Positions 11,428-20,782 of a stretch of 64,000 nt of DNA are shown here, in pieces (the first letter of the stretch is position 1; each line of letters begins with the position of its first letter). Source of the stretch: Saposhnikovia divaricata (lineage: Eukaryota; Streptophyta; Magnoliopsida; Apiales; Apiaceae); contig CM071598.1 of the NCBI GenBank assembly GCA_036435485.1, forward strand, positions 105,584,501-105,648,500. The letters are read 5' to 3'. The translations under genes and the position numbers were made by a program. The notes below the pieces were generated by a model, which made no database searches, had not been told where the DNA came from, and worked only from the letters and a program-made list of their open reading frames with translations.

Positions 11428-13963
11428 TGTAACGCCCCCAAATCTGAGGTCAAAGATTCAGGTCGTCACGCCACCATTCAACCATATCAAACCTGTATTA
11501 ACTTTACAACTCAACAATACATCCATTCATACCTCAATCTTACACACAATCAAGTTAGAGTCTCAGAAACGATAATCAAAAGTGCCACTAAATATTACAA
11601 TTCATTTGTACAAATCAAAGTCTTACGCAATTCCACTTATACAACTACACTTGAAGACAAGTCTTACTATTACAGTTGAAAACCTATCAGACTCACTCTG
11701 CAGTATTTATCAGGAGCTAAATCATCTCCGGGGTAAATCTTCTACTCCTCTTCTGCTGTCGCGGAGTTAACCGACCAAATTCTTCTCTTTCTGAAAAGTT
11801 TTTATAAAGCAAGAATGAGCTACATAATGCTCAGCAAGTTCACCATTTTGTAAAATAATAATGTGGTTCATTTCGAAAACGTTCCCAACTATATGGGCAT
11901 ATATCTCAGATTTCAAAACATAATTGGACAATATATATGTCCGAGTTTGAATAACACATCTATGCTCACTAAGGAGCATTAAGAATAACATATAAACTCT
12001 TTATAAGGTTCCCATTTCAATATATCTCAAGTTTGAAAATATATACATATGAGTATATCATTTTCGGCAAAACACTCTATGATTAACATACTGTACAAGG
12101 AATACATCATTGCAAACCTCTTTCCTTCCATTAGCTTAGAAGGTTTCTCTTACAAAACATTTCATTCTTTTAGACAATTGCAAGAGTGCACTAACACGTG
12201 CCAATCTTTATAGAAAATCTTGCAGTTCTAGATACTGCACGATGTCAATATTTTCTCATCAAAAACCACACTATCAGCAACTTGGCACTTAGGCCCAAGA
12301 AGTAGTGTTTGAGTATTTTTCCAAAGTGGAGGATGGGACTGGAAGAAAACATAAAAACCTGACAGGGATTGACGATGATCAGTCGCCACATCCAAGTCCA
12401 ATAATCCGCGGGTCTTCTCTACCGGTAGAAGGATAGAAACTACATCCGTAACTATCCCCGGGTGAAAACTACATCCGTAATCACCCTCGATGAAAACTAC
12501 ATCCGTAATCATCCTTCGGCAACACCTGGGCCGGAATAATAATTGATGGACCGCCTGGTTCACGGCCGCTTACACATCCCGGGAATCGTTCGTCAACGGT
12601 TCCCACACCTGCCAGAGTCCCTTTTTCTTTTTCTTTTGAAAACTTGATTTTGATTGAAAACAGAGTAATTGAGGTCCGACATCAATCGACCGATGATTCT
12701 TGAAATCATACAAGAAGCAGAACCTGACCGGGGGTTTTCAAAAATGTTTTGAGTTCGAATGAGTTCGAGTTTGAAAGTATTAAAATGTATCTTGGATTAA
12801 CTTTGTCTTTCAAATAATGAACAATAATTAATACATAATATTTTAAGATTTAATATTAATAATTAATAAAATAATTATTCGATAAAATAAACTTTTAATC
12901 CAAGATAGGGTTTCGAGTATTTACGAAGATATGAACATAATACTTGAGTATACGATACTCCCCGAATGACCCTTCGGGTTTTCGCAATCTAGATACGATA
13001 TAATAATATACCGCTCCCCGGTCAATAGTATATACAGACCGCTACGACCTTTATTGCTAGAGTCGTTGTCCGAAGAAAACATTTCAATCTAAGTTCAAGG
13101 GGTACAAGCATATATGTACTTATTCAATCTCAATTGCATCAATACTTCGATAAACATAGCATTTGATATAATTTGAAAACTACAAACACAACAGTAAAAG
13201 TCCTTGTATATGGATAAGTTTTGAAAAGTAAACTTGCCTTGGTTTGGTTGGGGTGGTCGAGCGTGCGGATTCGAACGATCTATACATAAGCAATAATCGT
13301 TCGTTAGTACCTTAACAATATCTCTTTAATCACGGGGTTTAGGGGGTACGAAATTAACTTAACGACTTCGTCTTATGACTCTCTAGCCCCACTATAGGTC
13401 CATGTCATCACTCGATTACGCTCGTCACTTACTCGACTTAATTTAATTACCACATTCGAATCATAACCACTAACCCTAGAATCATGTTCCACTAATTGAC
13501 CTTTTTCCATTGCGCGAATTTTACTCTAGCATTTTTATAAATTCCAAAAATTCATATTTTAATCCAATTCCTTTTGGGTGGTCTTCACCACTGCATTCCC
13601 TACATTCTCAAATTTTTCCATGATCCCACATATATTTTAAGGTGTTTAAACAAGGTTCACAAGGGGGTCACTTAGTGCAGTCCATAGTCCAGAAACACAA
13701 TTCACTCCTCCGGCCATAACTTAAAATCTATACATCACCTAGCCATGAACCTTACATTTCCAGAAACTACATTCAATTATCTTTCCAAAAATATATGGTA
13801 GGACATCAGGGGACAACATTTGGGGTTCAAAATCGTGCTACAATACAGGTCAATGTTCCTGGACAAACTCAGCAAGCTCAAACTACTTAGATCAACCATT
13901 TTTCATACTTCCATAACATAATCAACACTTAATACACTTAGATCATGGTTCATAACACTCATG

Positions 13964-14025
<62 letters not shown>

Positions 14026-15114
14026 CCATAGTCATAAAAGTCACAATCTCAACATCAAAACTCAAGATCCATGCTATCCAATACATATACAACCAAGATT
14101 AGTTCTCAAACACATGGATCTACTACCATACTTTATAAATAATACATAACCAAGAGGGTTTGAGATTTTTATACCTTCTTGAGCACCTAGAGGCCTTGGG
14201 TAAGCTTTACACAACTCAACAACACCTTAGATGGTCTCCTACAACACTTACAATGCAAGATCTAAAGGAAAATAAACATGGTTACTATTCACCCAAGCTT
14301 TAACAATTTGTAACTTGAAATTGGGTGGATAAAATGGCTTGAAATTGCTAACATACCTTGTCTAGATGATGTAGATGACCTAGGATTTATGGTGTGAATT
14401 ATGAGTGATGGAAGAGGGGGAGAAGAATTTTTTCTTCTCTCTTTTCTTTGCTTTGGCCGAGAGCACTACAAGAAGGGGGGGGGTTTGTGTTTTGTGTTTT
14501 GTGTTGTGTTGGTGAATAATGCATAAAGTTATGTTAGGTTGGGTGATACATATCATATATGTATAGGTAGTACTAGCAAGGTATGGCCTCATGTACTATG
14601 TGTTCCCCCTTTTGAAAAAGCAACCAACTAGATACTATTCATCTTCCAATGGCTAACTAGTTTGCTTGATTTCTAACCACTTGGTTGCATGGGCTTGCAT
14701 GCAATACTACTCCTTGCATTATTATTCTTCCACCAATGCTTATTATCTAATCTTTAATTCGTATCGTATCTTAATTAATCTCTCGTAATAATATTTTGTC
14801 GCGTAGAGATTTCCCCTATAATTCCTTAAGTACTAATTGTGTAAATTCCTCGAATATCCATAATTCCTCGTCATAATTCTTAATAAATCCTTTAATACTC
14901 TAACCATTCTCAAATCCCAAGTTTTATAAATATTACTAACAATAAGACTCCTGCCTTCACAATCTTCCTTTTTATATTACATGATAAATGCAACAACGCA
15001 GTTTCTCAGACAATCAATTCTATTAATCAACAGGGATGACTAGAAAGGTTCCATAATGATAATGTCACAAGATATTAAATAAAGGAAATATTACCAAAAA
15101 TTAGGGTTCTTGCA
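11428..15114 (-). repeat. Element A copy 1, 5' LTR (right)
   Basis: This 3,687-bp LTR begins TGTAACGCCCCC on the plus strand and ends TTCTTGCA, followed by TAGTA. It aligns along its whole length with 2125-5766. Differences by eye are scattered single bases and an expanded AT microsatellite at 13967-14022. Confidence 0.93.
13967..14022. repeat. AT microsatellite in right LTR A
   Basis: About 28 AT units. The same site has only about five units in the left LTR (near 4666-4675) and roughly a dozen in copy 2 (54646-54672). Translated frames across it give an artefactual Ile-Tyr repeat. Confidence 0.95.
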
Positions 15115-15119
15115 TAGTA
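15115..15119. repeat. Target-site duplication of element A, right
   Basis: TAGTA matches 2120-2124 and marks the right edge of element A. Host flank of about 92 bp follows before the MULE terminus. Confidence 0.9.
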
Positions 15120-15544
15120 TGTTTAGTAGCATTGTGGGCTAGGCTAGCATAGCTTCAGACGTGCTGAAGATAGTTCTTCCACTATTGAAGTATTTTAATT
15201 GGGCTGAAGTCGGGAAATAAAGATTTTTTATACTGTATTGACGAAAATAACAATTGACGGGGCAGGTGGTGAAAAATACCGAATTGAATACGCATTTACC
15301 AGTTGGGTATTAGCTGTAACACATCCCAAAATTGGGTAACCAATCAATACATAAATCTCAATTTGGTATTGTGAGATATATTTATTTTAAAAAATGATAC
15401 GTAATCCGTGTTTCGGTATCATTAGAATATTTTAATCTTCAAAAATAAAATACGTAAAGGCAATTTGGGAATCATCACTGAATACGCGTTGTTAAATGGG
15501 GTAAAAACTAAAAATTATATTAAAAAAATTGAATATGCATATGC

Positions 15545-16115
15545 TATTGGGATATTGGTAGATTTTAATTGGATACCTAAATACAACTTGGGTAACATGA
15601 GAAATTGAGAATATATAATTTGGATACCCAAATACAACTTGGGTTACATGAGAATTTATACACTGGATACCCAAATACAGCTTAGGTAACATGTAAATTT
15701 ATAATTATGAACACACAATACGTAAGACTGGTTTGAGTAAAGTATTAGTAGTTGGCCAATACCCAATACAGCTTGGATAACATGACAGTTTATGATGATA
15801 TAGTTTTTCCTGAAGTATACGCCAATGTTGTTTAGCTGTCTTTTGACACAAATTATAGATTGGGGTATTATGGTGATATATTTTTTTATAATTTTACCTA
15901 AGGATACGTCATTGGATTTTGGGTATCGAGACATACGTATTATAGTTTTGAGTAATATGATGATATAATTCTGCAATTTTTACCTGAAGGATACGCATTC
16001 ATTGTTTGGGTGTCAAGGAATACATTACTTATTGGGGTATTATGATACAATCTTATAATTGAAATGCAAAGGATATGTATTTATCGTTCAGGTAACACTT
16101 AATACGCATAAGCAT
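15545..16115. repeat. Degenerate subterminal minisatellite of the MULE
   Basis: Units of about 55-70 bp recur with the core GGATACCCAAATACAACTT followed by GGGTAACATGA. They are clearest at 15580-15700 and weaken toward 16110, where 'ggatacg' followed by 'gggtatc' or 'ggtaac' remains. Translation of one strand gives repeated HVTQVVFGYP, which is a by-product of the repeat and not a protein signal. MULE ends often contain subterminal repeats. Confidence 0.75.
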
Positions 16116-16297
16116 ATTGGGAATCCTCATATATGTATACGCATGTATTTTGGGGATCCACATAAACACAGCCTTGTAACTTGTTTCTTTCCTTCACTCT
16201 CGGTTTCAGAATGTTGTTTCTGTTCTATTCCAAGTATTTACATCATCTCTTGACTACAATTTAATCTTTCATTTACACTGATTGTAGCTACTGTGTG

Positions 16298-16630
16298 ATG
16301 GCATCGGAATCAAGTTTTATTTATGGTTGGATATACTTTGATGGTAATATTGTTAGTGATTATGTAGAAGGTGTTCAGTATCATAAAAGATGACTAGATT
16401 GATGAAATTAAAGTTTAATTTGAAATATCAAGAATTGTTGGATCTTTTATATGCAAAACTTTGGACAGATCCGAGTGTGTATAAACTAAACATATTTAAG
16501 AGATTCTTAAACCCCACAACATTGATTTGAAGTTGCTCCTATGTATGATGATGGTGTTAAATTTATGTTTGAAGTCGTGGATAGTTCATTTCGTAAAAAT
16601 TATGTTGAGCTTTATGTGGAAAAGGTAATG
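16298..16630 (+). pseudogene. MULE transposase N-terminal fragment
   Basis: From ATG at 16298 the plus strand reads a start of the type MASESSFIYGWIYFDG. After stops and shifts comes a segment ending DDGVKFMFEVVDSSF and VELYVEKV. The order (short N-terminal strand, a 'D-D-x-V-x-x-M-F' box, then 'V-E-L-Y-V-E') is that of the plant MULE transposase N-terminal domain. It then runs into the PMD gene of opposite orientation, so the catalytic and zinc-finger parts are absent. In-frame stops near 16390 confirm it is dead. Confidence 0.5.
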
Positions 16631-16722
16631 ATTGGTTTAGGGCAAAGTTCGAGTTCTGTTCATATTTCAAAAATTGTTGAAAGCACCCAAAGTTCAAAAA
16701 AATTACAAAATATTGAAAGTGT

Positions 16723-17609
16723 TTATGGCCCGGGGAGATCATCCCATATCTCTCGATTGTCCACATATGGACCACGAGGAACTGGAGCAAGAGTGGGTGG
16801 TCTCGTCCATGCCCATAGCTGCAACAACAAGCCCATAGCTGCAACAACAAAATGCATCCTGCAATTTCTTCTGTCCCTTTTTTGCATGCCTTGTACAATT
16901 CTCTGTATAGGTACGCAAGCACACCAGCACCCCAAGCTAATGTTCGAGAACGATCAAAATTCTGAATCAAGGGTAGAATCATATAATGAACTTGTGATCC
17001 TTGATGATCCGTGAAAAGCATACCACCGATTAGTTGTAACATATAAGACTGTGTATATCGGATGAGCTCATCCTCATTGGCATCATATGAAAGTGCTGGA
17101 AGTAATTTCAACAACCAATTCAACTTTAACCTGCCACCATCTATATCATGTTTCCAGGAGCTTCACCAAACATACTCTAAATAAGGTTACTCCAACCACC
17201 TTTAAATTCTGTGAAACTAGTGATTGCACAACCATCAACACGTAATCCAAGAATAACATTGACGTCTTGTAAAGTAATATTGCAATCTCCGATAGGTAAC
17301 TGGAACGTATGCGTCTCAGGTCTCCAGCTTTCCACTAGTATTGTAACTAGACTCCAATGTAACTGGATGCCTGTAAGTCTTGCAAATCCGTCAAAGCCCA
17401 CATCTCTGAGTAATGGAACCATCCGAGGATGTAACAAAGGGAATTTGCTATTGTTGGGGTTACGGCTCCGTGATCTCAACACATCCCCCTCCCACATTTC
17501 ATATAGGAGTCAACCTATGTTCAGCTTGTAAATGCAATATAGAGCTATCTTTCGGACCAGGCTTCAACTCAAAACTATCAACATTTATACCATCCATGAT
17601 CTCATCCAT
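16723..17609 (-). pseudogene. Plant mobile domain (PMD, MAIN-like) pseudogene
   Basis: The frame starts at ATG 17609 with an N-terminal 'PGP-x-D-S-x-L-x-L-Q' pattern typical of the family, shifts frame near 17500, then gives MVPLLRDVGFDGFARL, SWRPETHTFQLPIGDCNITL and VILGLRVDG. These are the hallmark boxes of the PMD (formerly aminotransferase-like). A stop near 17176 interrupts it. The later part has LNWLLKLLPAL, YMLQLIGGMLFTD and LAWGAGVLAYLYRELY, again classic PMD order. A 20-bp tandem duplication near 16813-16850 shifts the frame before the WTRPPTLAP end. PMD proteins act in transposon silencing and are also transposon cargo; here the MULE ends favour cargo. The long plus-strand frame over it is antisense. 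Confidence 0.8.
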
Positions 17610-17699
17610 ATTCTGTTGCAAAAATGATTAAAATATTTGTCAAATAGATTTCATCCATATTCTGTTGCAAAAATGATTAAACTATTTGTCAAATAGAAG
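17602..17699. repeat. 49-bp tandem duplication
   Basis: A 49-bp unit starting TCATCCATATTCTG is repeated at 17602 and 17651 with one or two changes. It overlaps the start codon region of the PMD pseudogene. Confidence 0.9.
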
Positions 17700-18794
17700 T
17701 AATATATCATATCTTACTCATAAGTTATACAAATTTGTAACTCTAACACAAGTATAAAAACCACTTACATAATTATCTATTTACAAAAATCAATTTCATC
17801 AATCAAACATTTTTTATAACCAAGCTAATCAACAAAAAGTGCCCATTAATATGACTCACAATCATGCACATTAAGTATAAACATGTAACTACTGAAATCG
17901 ATAAATCTAGATAGCATATAATTCTTCAACTGAAAAATCTACAAGTTCCTAAATTATATTTTTATCCCTAAATCAGCAATTACAAAATGACTTCCAAATG
18001 AATTCGCACGCATATGCATATGAAGGATATGATTGTTCAACAGTTTATCGCCTTAATTTGCCTTATTATGAAGAGAAGAGTGATGTTCTAAGTCTTAGTT
18101 CGAATGAACTAGAAAAGAATTTGGGGAAGAATTGAATGATGAAGGCATATATGAGTCTGGGCCTGGGTACGCATATGCAGAAGGGTCTCAGCAAATACGC
18201 ATTTTTATCATGGGTATTAAAGCAGTATTTTTAACCCCGTCCCCCAAGAATTGTTAATTTTGGTTTTTATATTAAAAAATCGTTATTTTTAACATTATTT
18301 CTTATAATTGCTCAGTCATGATCAAGAAGGATAGAAAAAAAGTAAATAAGAAAGAAGGTAGTTGTAGCACTTGAATTGATCATTCGCGCCATATTATTTA
18401 AAAAGTTCAATACTTACGCATATCAATAACTATATGATAAATACAACAACTATGTTTATGAAAATTAATCAATCGAGGTGTGTTGTGGGTAGGCGAGGAC
18501 CTTGTATAGTTTAATTGGAGTTCACTGTTTTTTTTTGTAGGATCAACTAGGTACTATAACTCCCACTAGGGTAAAAAATATTAAGAGTAATTATTAACAT
18601 GAATTATTTTTAGCCTTTACTAGAATTTAAAATTAAAAATTGAAAATTTTCTACTACATAATTAAGAGTAGATATAAATTAGAAAGTATGTACTACAATT
18701 GCGTAGCTATGAAATTATAATAATGAGGGCTAATTTAAATTAAAAATATTCAAGCTAAAAATTGTTGTATTACAAAAAAAAATTAACTGGGAAA
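17700..18794. other. Noncoding stretch, right side of MULE and AT-rich spacer
   Basis: No gene is visible. Positions 18150-18290 hold the right inverted terminus of the MULE. From 18291 to 18794 there is AT-rich DNA without recognisable repeats or motifs. Confidence 0.5.
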
Positions 18795-19640
18795 TCCATC
18801 CTTTTGAGTCTTCATACATTGAAATCATTCTAAACTTACATCATTATCTATATCAAATTCTATGTATGTAACCAAACAATCATTAATCCACTGATATCAC
18901 ATCCGATTGCGCAACTTGCTTTTCACGAGACTCGTTGCATAGAACACTCTTTCTAAACTTGTCGTTGCAACAGGTAGAACCAACACCATCTTAAAAAAAT
19001 TTATAAACAAAAGAGTAAGTTTCACTCTTTTCGATCTTTACCATTTTGTCTACAAGACCAACAATCTCGTCCAAATGACAAAAATTCATCATTTGAACGA
19101 ACATCGTGAATCTAAATCTCTAACTGATTACTAACAAATACAAAATTTGGTGGAAGAAAATCTCTAAAATACAACTTAGCAAGGCGAATGAGTTTGTCTT
19201 TGTCAAATGCAACAAAAAATGATGTGGATTCAACGATGACAAACAAATAAGTAATTCTGTACTCACCTCATTAAATTGATTGTTTAATTCTTGCAATTGT
19301 AAATCAATAATCGTGTTGTATAACTCGTATCTTAAGTGATGCATACCTTAAATAAATTGCATTCTACTCTGAAACCTTCCCGAAGGTATATAAATCTTAT
19401 CCATATTTTGAGAACATTAATGTCATGTTTAAAGCAAAATAAAAAAACAACCTCTAAGAAAAAATTCCATGCATTATCGTTGCATCTCATTCCTTGAATT
19501 CACATCTTCGACACTTTGACAAAATTCATATCAGTCACTATATCTTGGTCACTTTTTTGTAAGACTACTAACAATTTATGTTTGATCTCCAACAAAATTT
19601 TCATCAGATGCAAATAAAATGCTAATTCATACAATTACAT
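18795..19640 (-). pseudogene. hAT transposase remnant (TTF-finger/HAT dimerisation type)
   Basis: Read on the minus strand in shifting frames, the sequence follows the C-terminal half of plant hAT proteins of the TTF zinc finger group. In order it gives QKSDQDIVTDMNFVKVSKM, MRCNDNAW-N-F, ELYNTIIDLQLQELNNQFNE then VSTELLICLSSLNP, and a dimerisation end with LPVATTSLERVF, KSKLRNR and NDCLVTYIE. The LPVATTSLERVF box is the hallmark of the HAT dimerisation region. Many stops and frameshifts make it a pseudogene. I see no N-terminal half and no inverted termini, so whether it is a transposon relic or a domesticated-gene relic is open. Confidence 0.75.
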
Positions 19641-19953
19641 TTCTTTTAAACACACATATGCATATTGTTGTGAGAAAAATCTGCACCAACACCTCGAGTA
19701 ATATTCGCTGGAATAACCGATTTTGTCCTTGGATGTCGGACGTAGAAACAGGTTCGCACGTCCGCAGCTACAGCTCCAACTGCTGGAGCGGGTGGAGAAT
19801 TGTGGTGTTTTTGGGGATGAATTAGCAAGGTCACCGGAAAAAAATGGCTATGAACTCCGGCCAAATATGCCCGGTAAATGTTTCACTAAGGGTACACGTG
19901 CCTTATGTGTGTAGAAGTGAATATCCGAACCCCTTTGCCAACTGCCTACATAT

Positions 19954-19965
19954 CCTATTTATAGG
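19954..19965 (-). promoter_or_regulatory. TATA box of LTR C
   Basis: Minus-strand CCTATAAATAGG is a strong plant TATA element. It supports minus orientation and would place the transcript start roughly 25-35 bp lower, near 19925. Confidence 0.55.
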
Positions 19966-20307
19966 AATCAAGCCCCAATGTAGTTCTTTAGGCCATGGAC
20001 TCCATTCTTGATCAATAAGCCACGTTTTGATGTGTTTTGTCTTCCCTCCAATGCTGATCCAAGTGTTTTGTGGTGAGCTTTTAGTGTCCTAGTCCAAGCA
20101 CAACACTAGAAACTCATAAATCCATAAATAACCCATTTTTATCCAAGTATATGCATATATATTATGTGTATAATGTTGTTATCACGTTTATAGTGATAAA
20201 ATCCAGCTAGAAGTCCATTCCTTGAAGATATTTCCGCGCTCCTAAAGTGTAGGAGATTGAGTCCTTGTCCAACTTCACTTCTTTTAGGTGCAGGTGGAGT
20301 TACGTCG

Positions 20308-20500
20308 ACATCCGTACCTCCACAGCTTCCATAACATCCGTAGCTCCACAGCTACGACTATATCGATGCCTCCACAGCTTCCAAAACATCCGTACCTCTC
20401 AGATACAGCTACATCAGGACCTCACAGCTACGGATGTATCAGGACCTCACAGCTATTGCTGTATCCGGACCTCACAACTATGGCTGTATCAGGACCTCAA
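20308..20500. repeat. 25-27 bp minisatellite within LTR C
   Basis: About eight degenerate units of 25-27 bp occur. The first four share ACATCCGTACCTC and CACAGCTTCC. The last four share TCAGGACCTCACAGCTA followed by a variable tail. The two halves look like two sub-families of one unit. It lies in the U3 part, upstream of the TATA box in element sense. Confidence 0.85.
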
Positions 20501-20575
20501 ATTCAACACACTTAAATTGGGCCTACTAGGTCCATGGGCCTTAAATTAAATCCATTACAAATTTTGGGCACAACA

Positions 20576-20782
20576 ACTACCCCCCGGTTCTTTGATGTCA
20601 TGAAATGCGAAAGGAACCAATACAAAAAGAGACCCAATCCTTCCTTACATTCCAAAATAGACATATAGCTTTAGCACTACTTCCAAGCTTACATGAGTTG
20701 ACTCGGCGTAAGAAACAGGAAATACAATGCTTTCGCATATGTACCTCAATCTAAATTCTTTAATGAAACCCTTTCGTATATA
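20576..20782 (-). other. Residual interior of element C with polypurine tract
   Basis: About 207 bp lie between LTR C and LTR B. The polypurine tract (minus strand, GAACCGGGGGGTAG) occupies about 20576-20592. The rest shows no coding signal and ends where LTR B begins, so element B appears to have inserted into element C. Confidence 0.45.

Larger units (their letters stand above)
1..13469. repeat. Segmental duplication, copy 1
   Basis: This stretch reappears at 51465-64000 in the same orientation. The offset is exactly 51,464 over the first 3.1 kb and then shifts with indels. It covers the flank, the RRM-like fragment and most of gypsy element A, including the same insertion point and the same TAGTA target duplication. 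Mismatches are few per kb by eye. Position 1 of the window already lies inside the repeat, so the true left edge is outside. Structural differences from copy 2 are a 245-bp foreign tract at 5767-6011 and the presence of the LTR segment 3145-4630. Confidence 0.95.
2125..15114 (-). mobile_element. Gypsy LTR retrotransposon A (chromovirus-like), copy 1
   Basis: This is a 12,990-bp element on the minus strand, bounded by LTRs at 2125-5766 (3' LTR in element sense) and 11428-15114 (5' LTR). It is flanked by TAGTA on both sides and has a tRNA-iMet primer site at 11412-11423. The LTRs differ by only a few bases per kb by eye, so insertion looks recent. The internal region carries a minus-strand integrase fragment near 6009-6200. 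Above it lies a decayed gag-pol in which only ghost motifs of reverse transcriptase can be read. The integrase type in copy 2, with a chromodomain-like tail, points to the Tekay/Del lineage of chromoviruses. The expected polypurine tract next to the 3' LTR is missing here, replaced by a 245-bp tract copied from the far flank. The element is non-autonomous. Confidence 0.92.
15212..18290. mobile_element. MULE carrying a plant-mobile-domain pseudogene
   Basis: The two ends carry diverged inverted termini. The left begins GGGAAATAAAGATTTTTTA and continues with AATAACAATT and CGGGG. The right end read backwards gives AAAAATAACGATTTTTTAA, then AATTAACAATT and CGGGG. Between them are a plus-strand MULE transposase N-terminal fragment and an oppositely oriented PMD pseudogene. 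PMD genes are a known cargo of Mutator-like elements. I cannot find a matching 9-bp target duplication, so exact ends are uncertain. Element A inserted about 97 bp to its left, and its first 145 bp also occur inside element A copy 1. Confidence 0.65.
19666..20575 (-). repeat. Copia-like LTR, minus orientation (family C)
   Basis: This 910-bp block has perfect 7-bp inverted ends (TGTTGTG and CACAACA). On the minus strand it is directly preceded by a purine-rich tract ending ACCGGGGGGTAGT, as expected for a 3' LTR. The minus strand also has CCTATAAATAGG as a TATA box. The other LTR and the coding region are not in the window, and no matching target duplication was found. Terminal TGTTG/CAACA is typical of Ty1/copia, but the lineage is inference. 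Confidence 0.6.

Noticed and set aside
13961..14149. Reading frame with an Ile-Tyr repeat
   Set aside because: It is translation of an AT microsatellite in the LTR.
15492..15692. Minus-strand frame with repeated HVTQVVFGYP
   Set aside because: The repeats follow from a DNA minisatellite; there is no start context, conservation or homology.
16541..17014. Long plus-strand reading frame of 157 codons
   Set aside because: Only its first part matches a MULE transposase N-terminus. The rest is antisense to clear PMD motifs on the minus strand.
15203..18299. A 9-bp target duplication for the PMD MULE
   Set aside because: gctgaagtc on the left and the bases after 18290 do not match, so element ends are left approximate.
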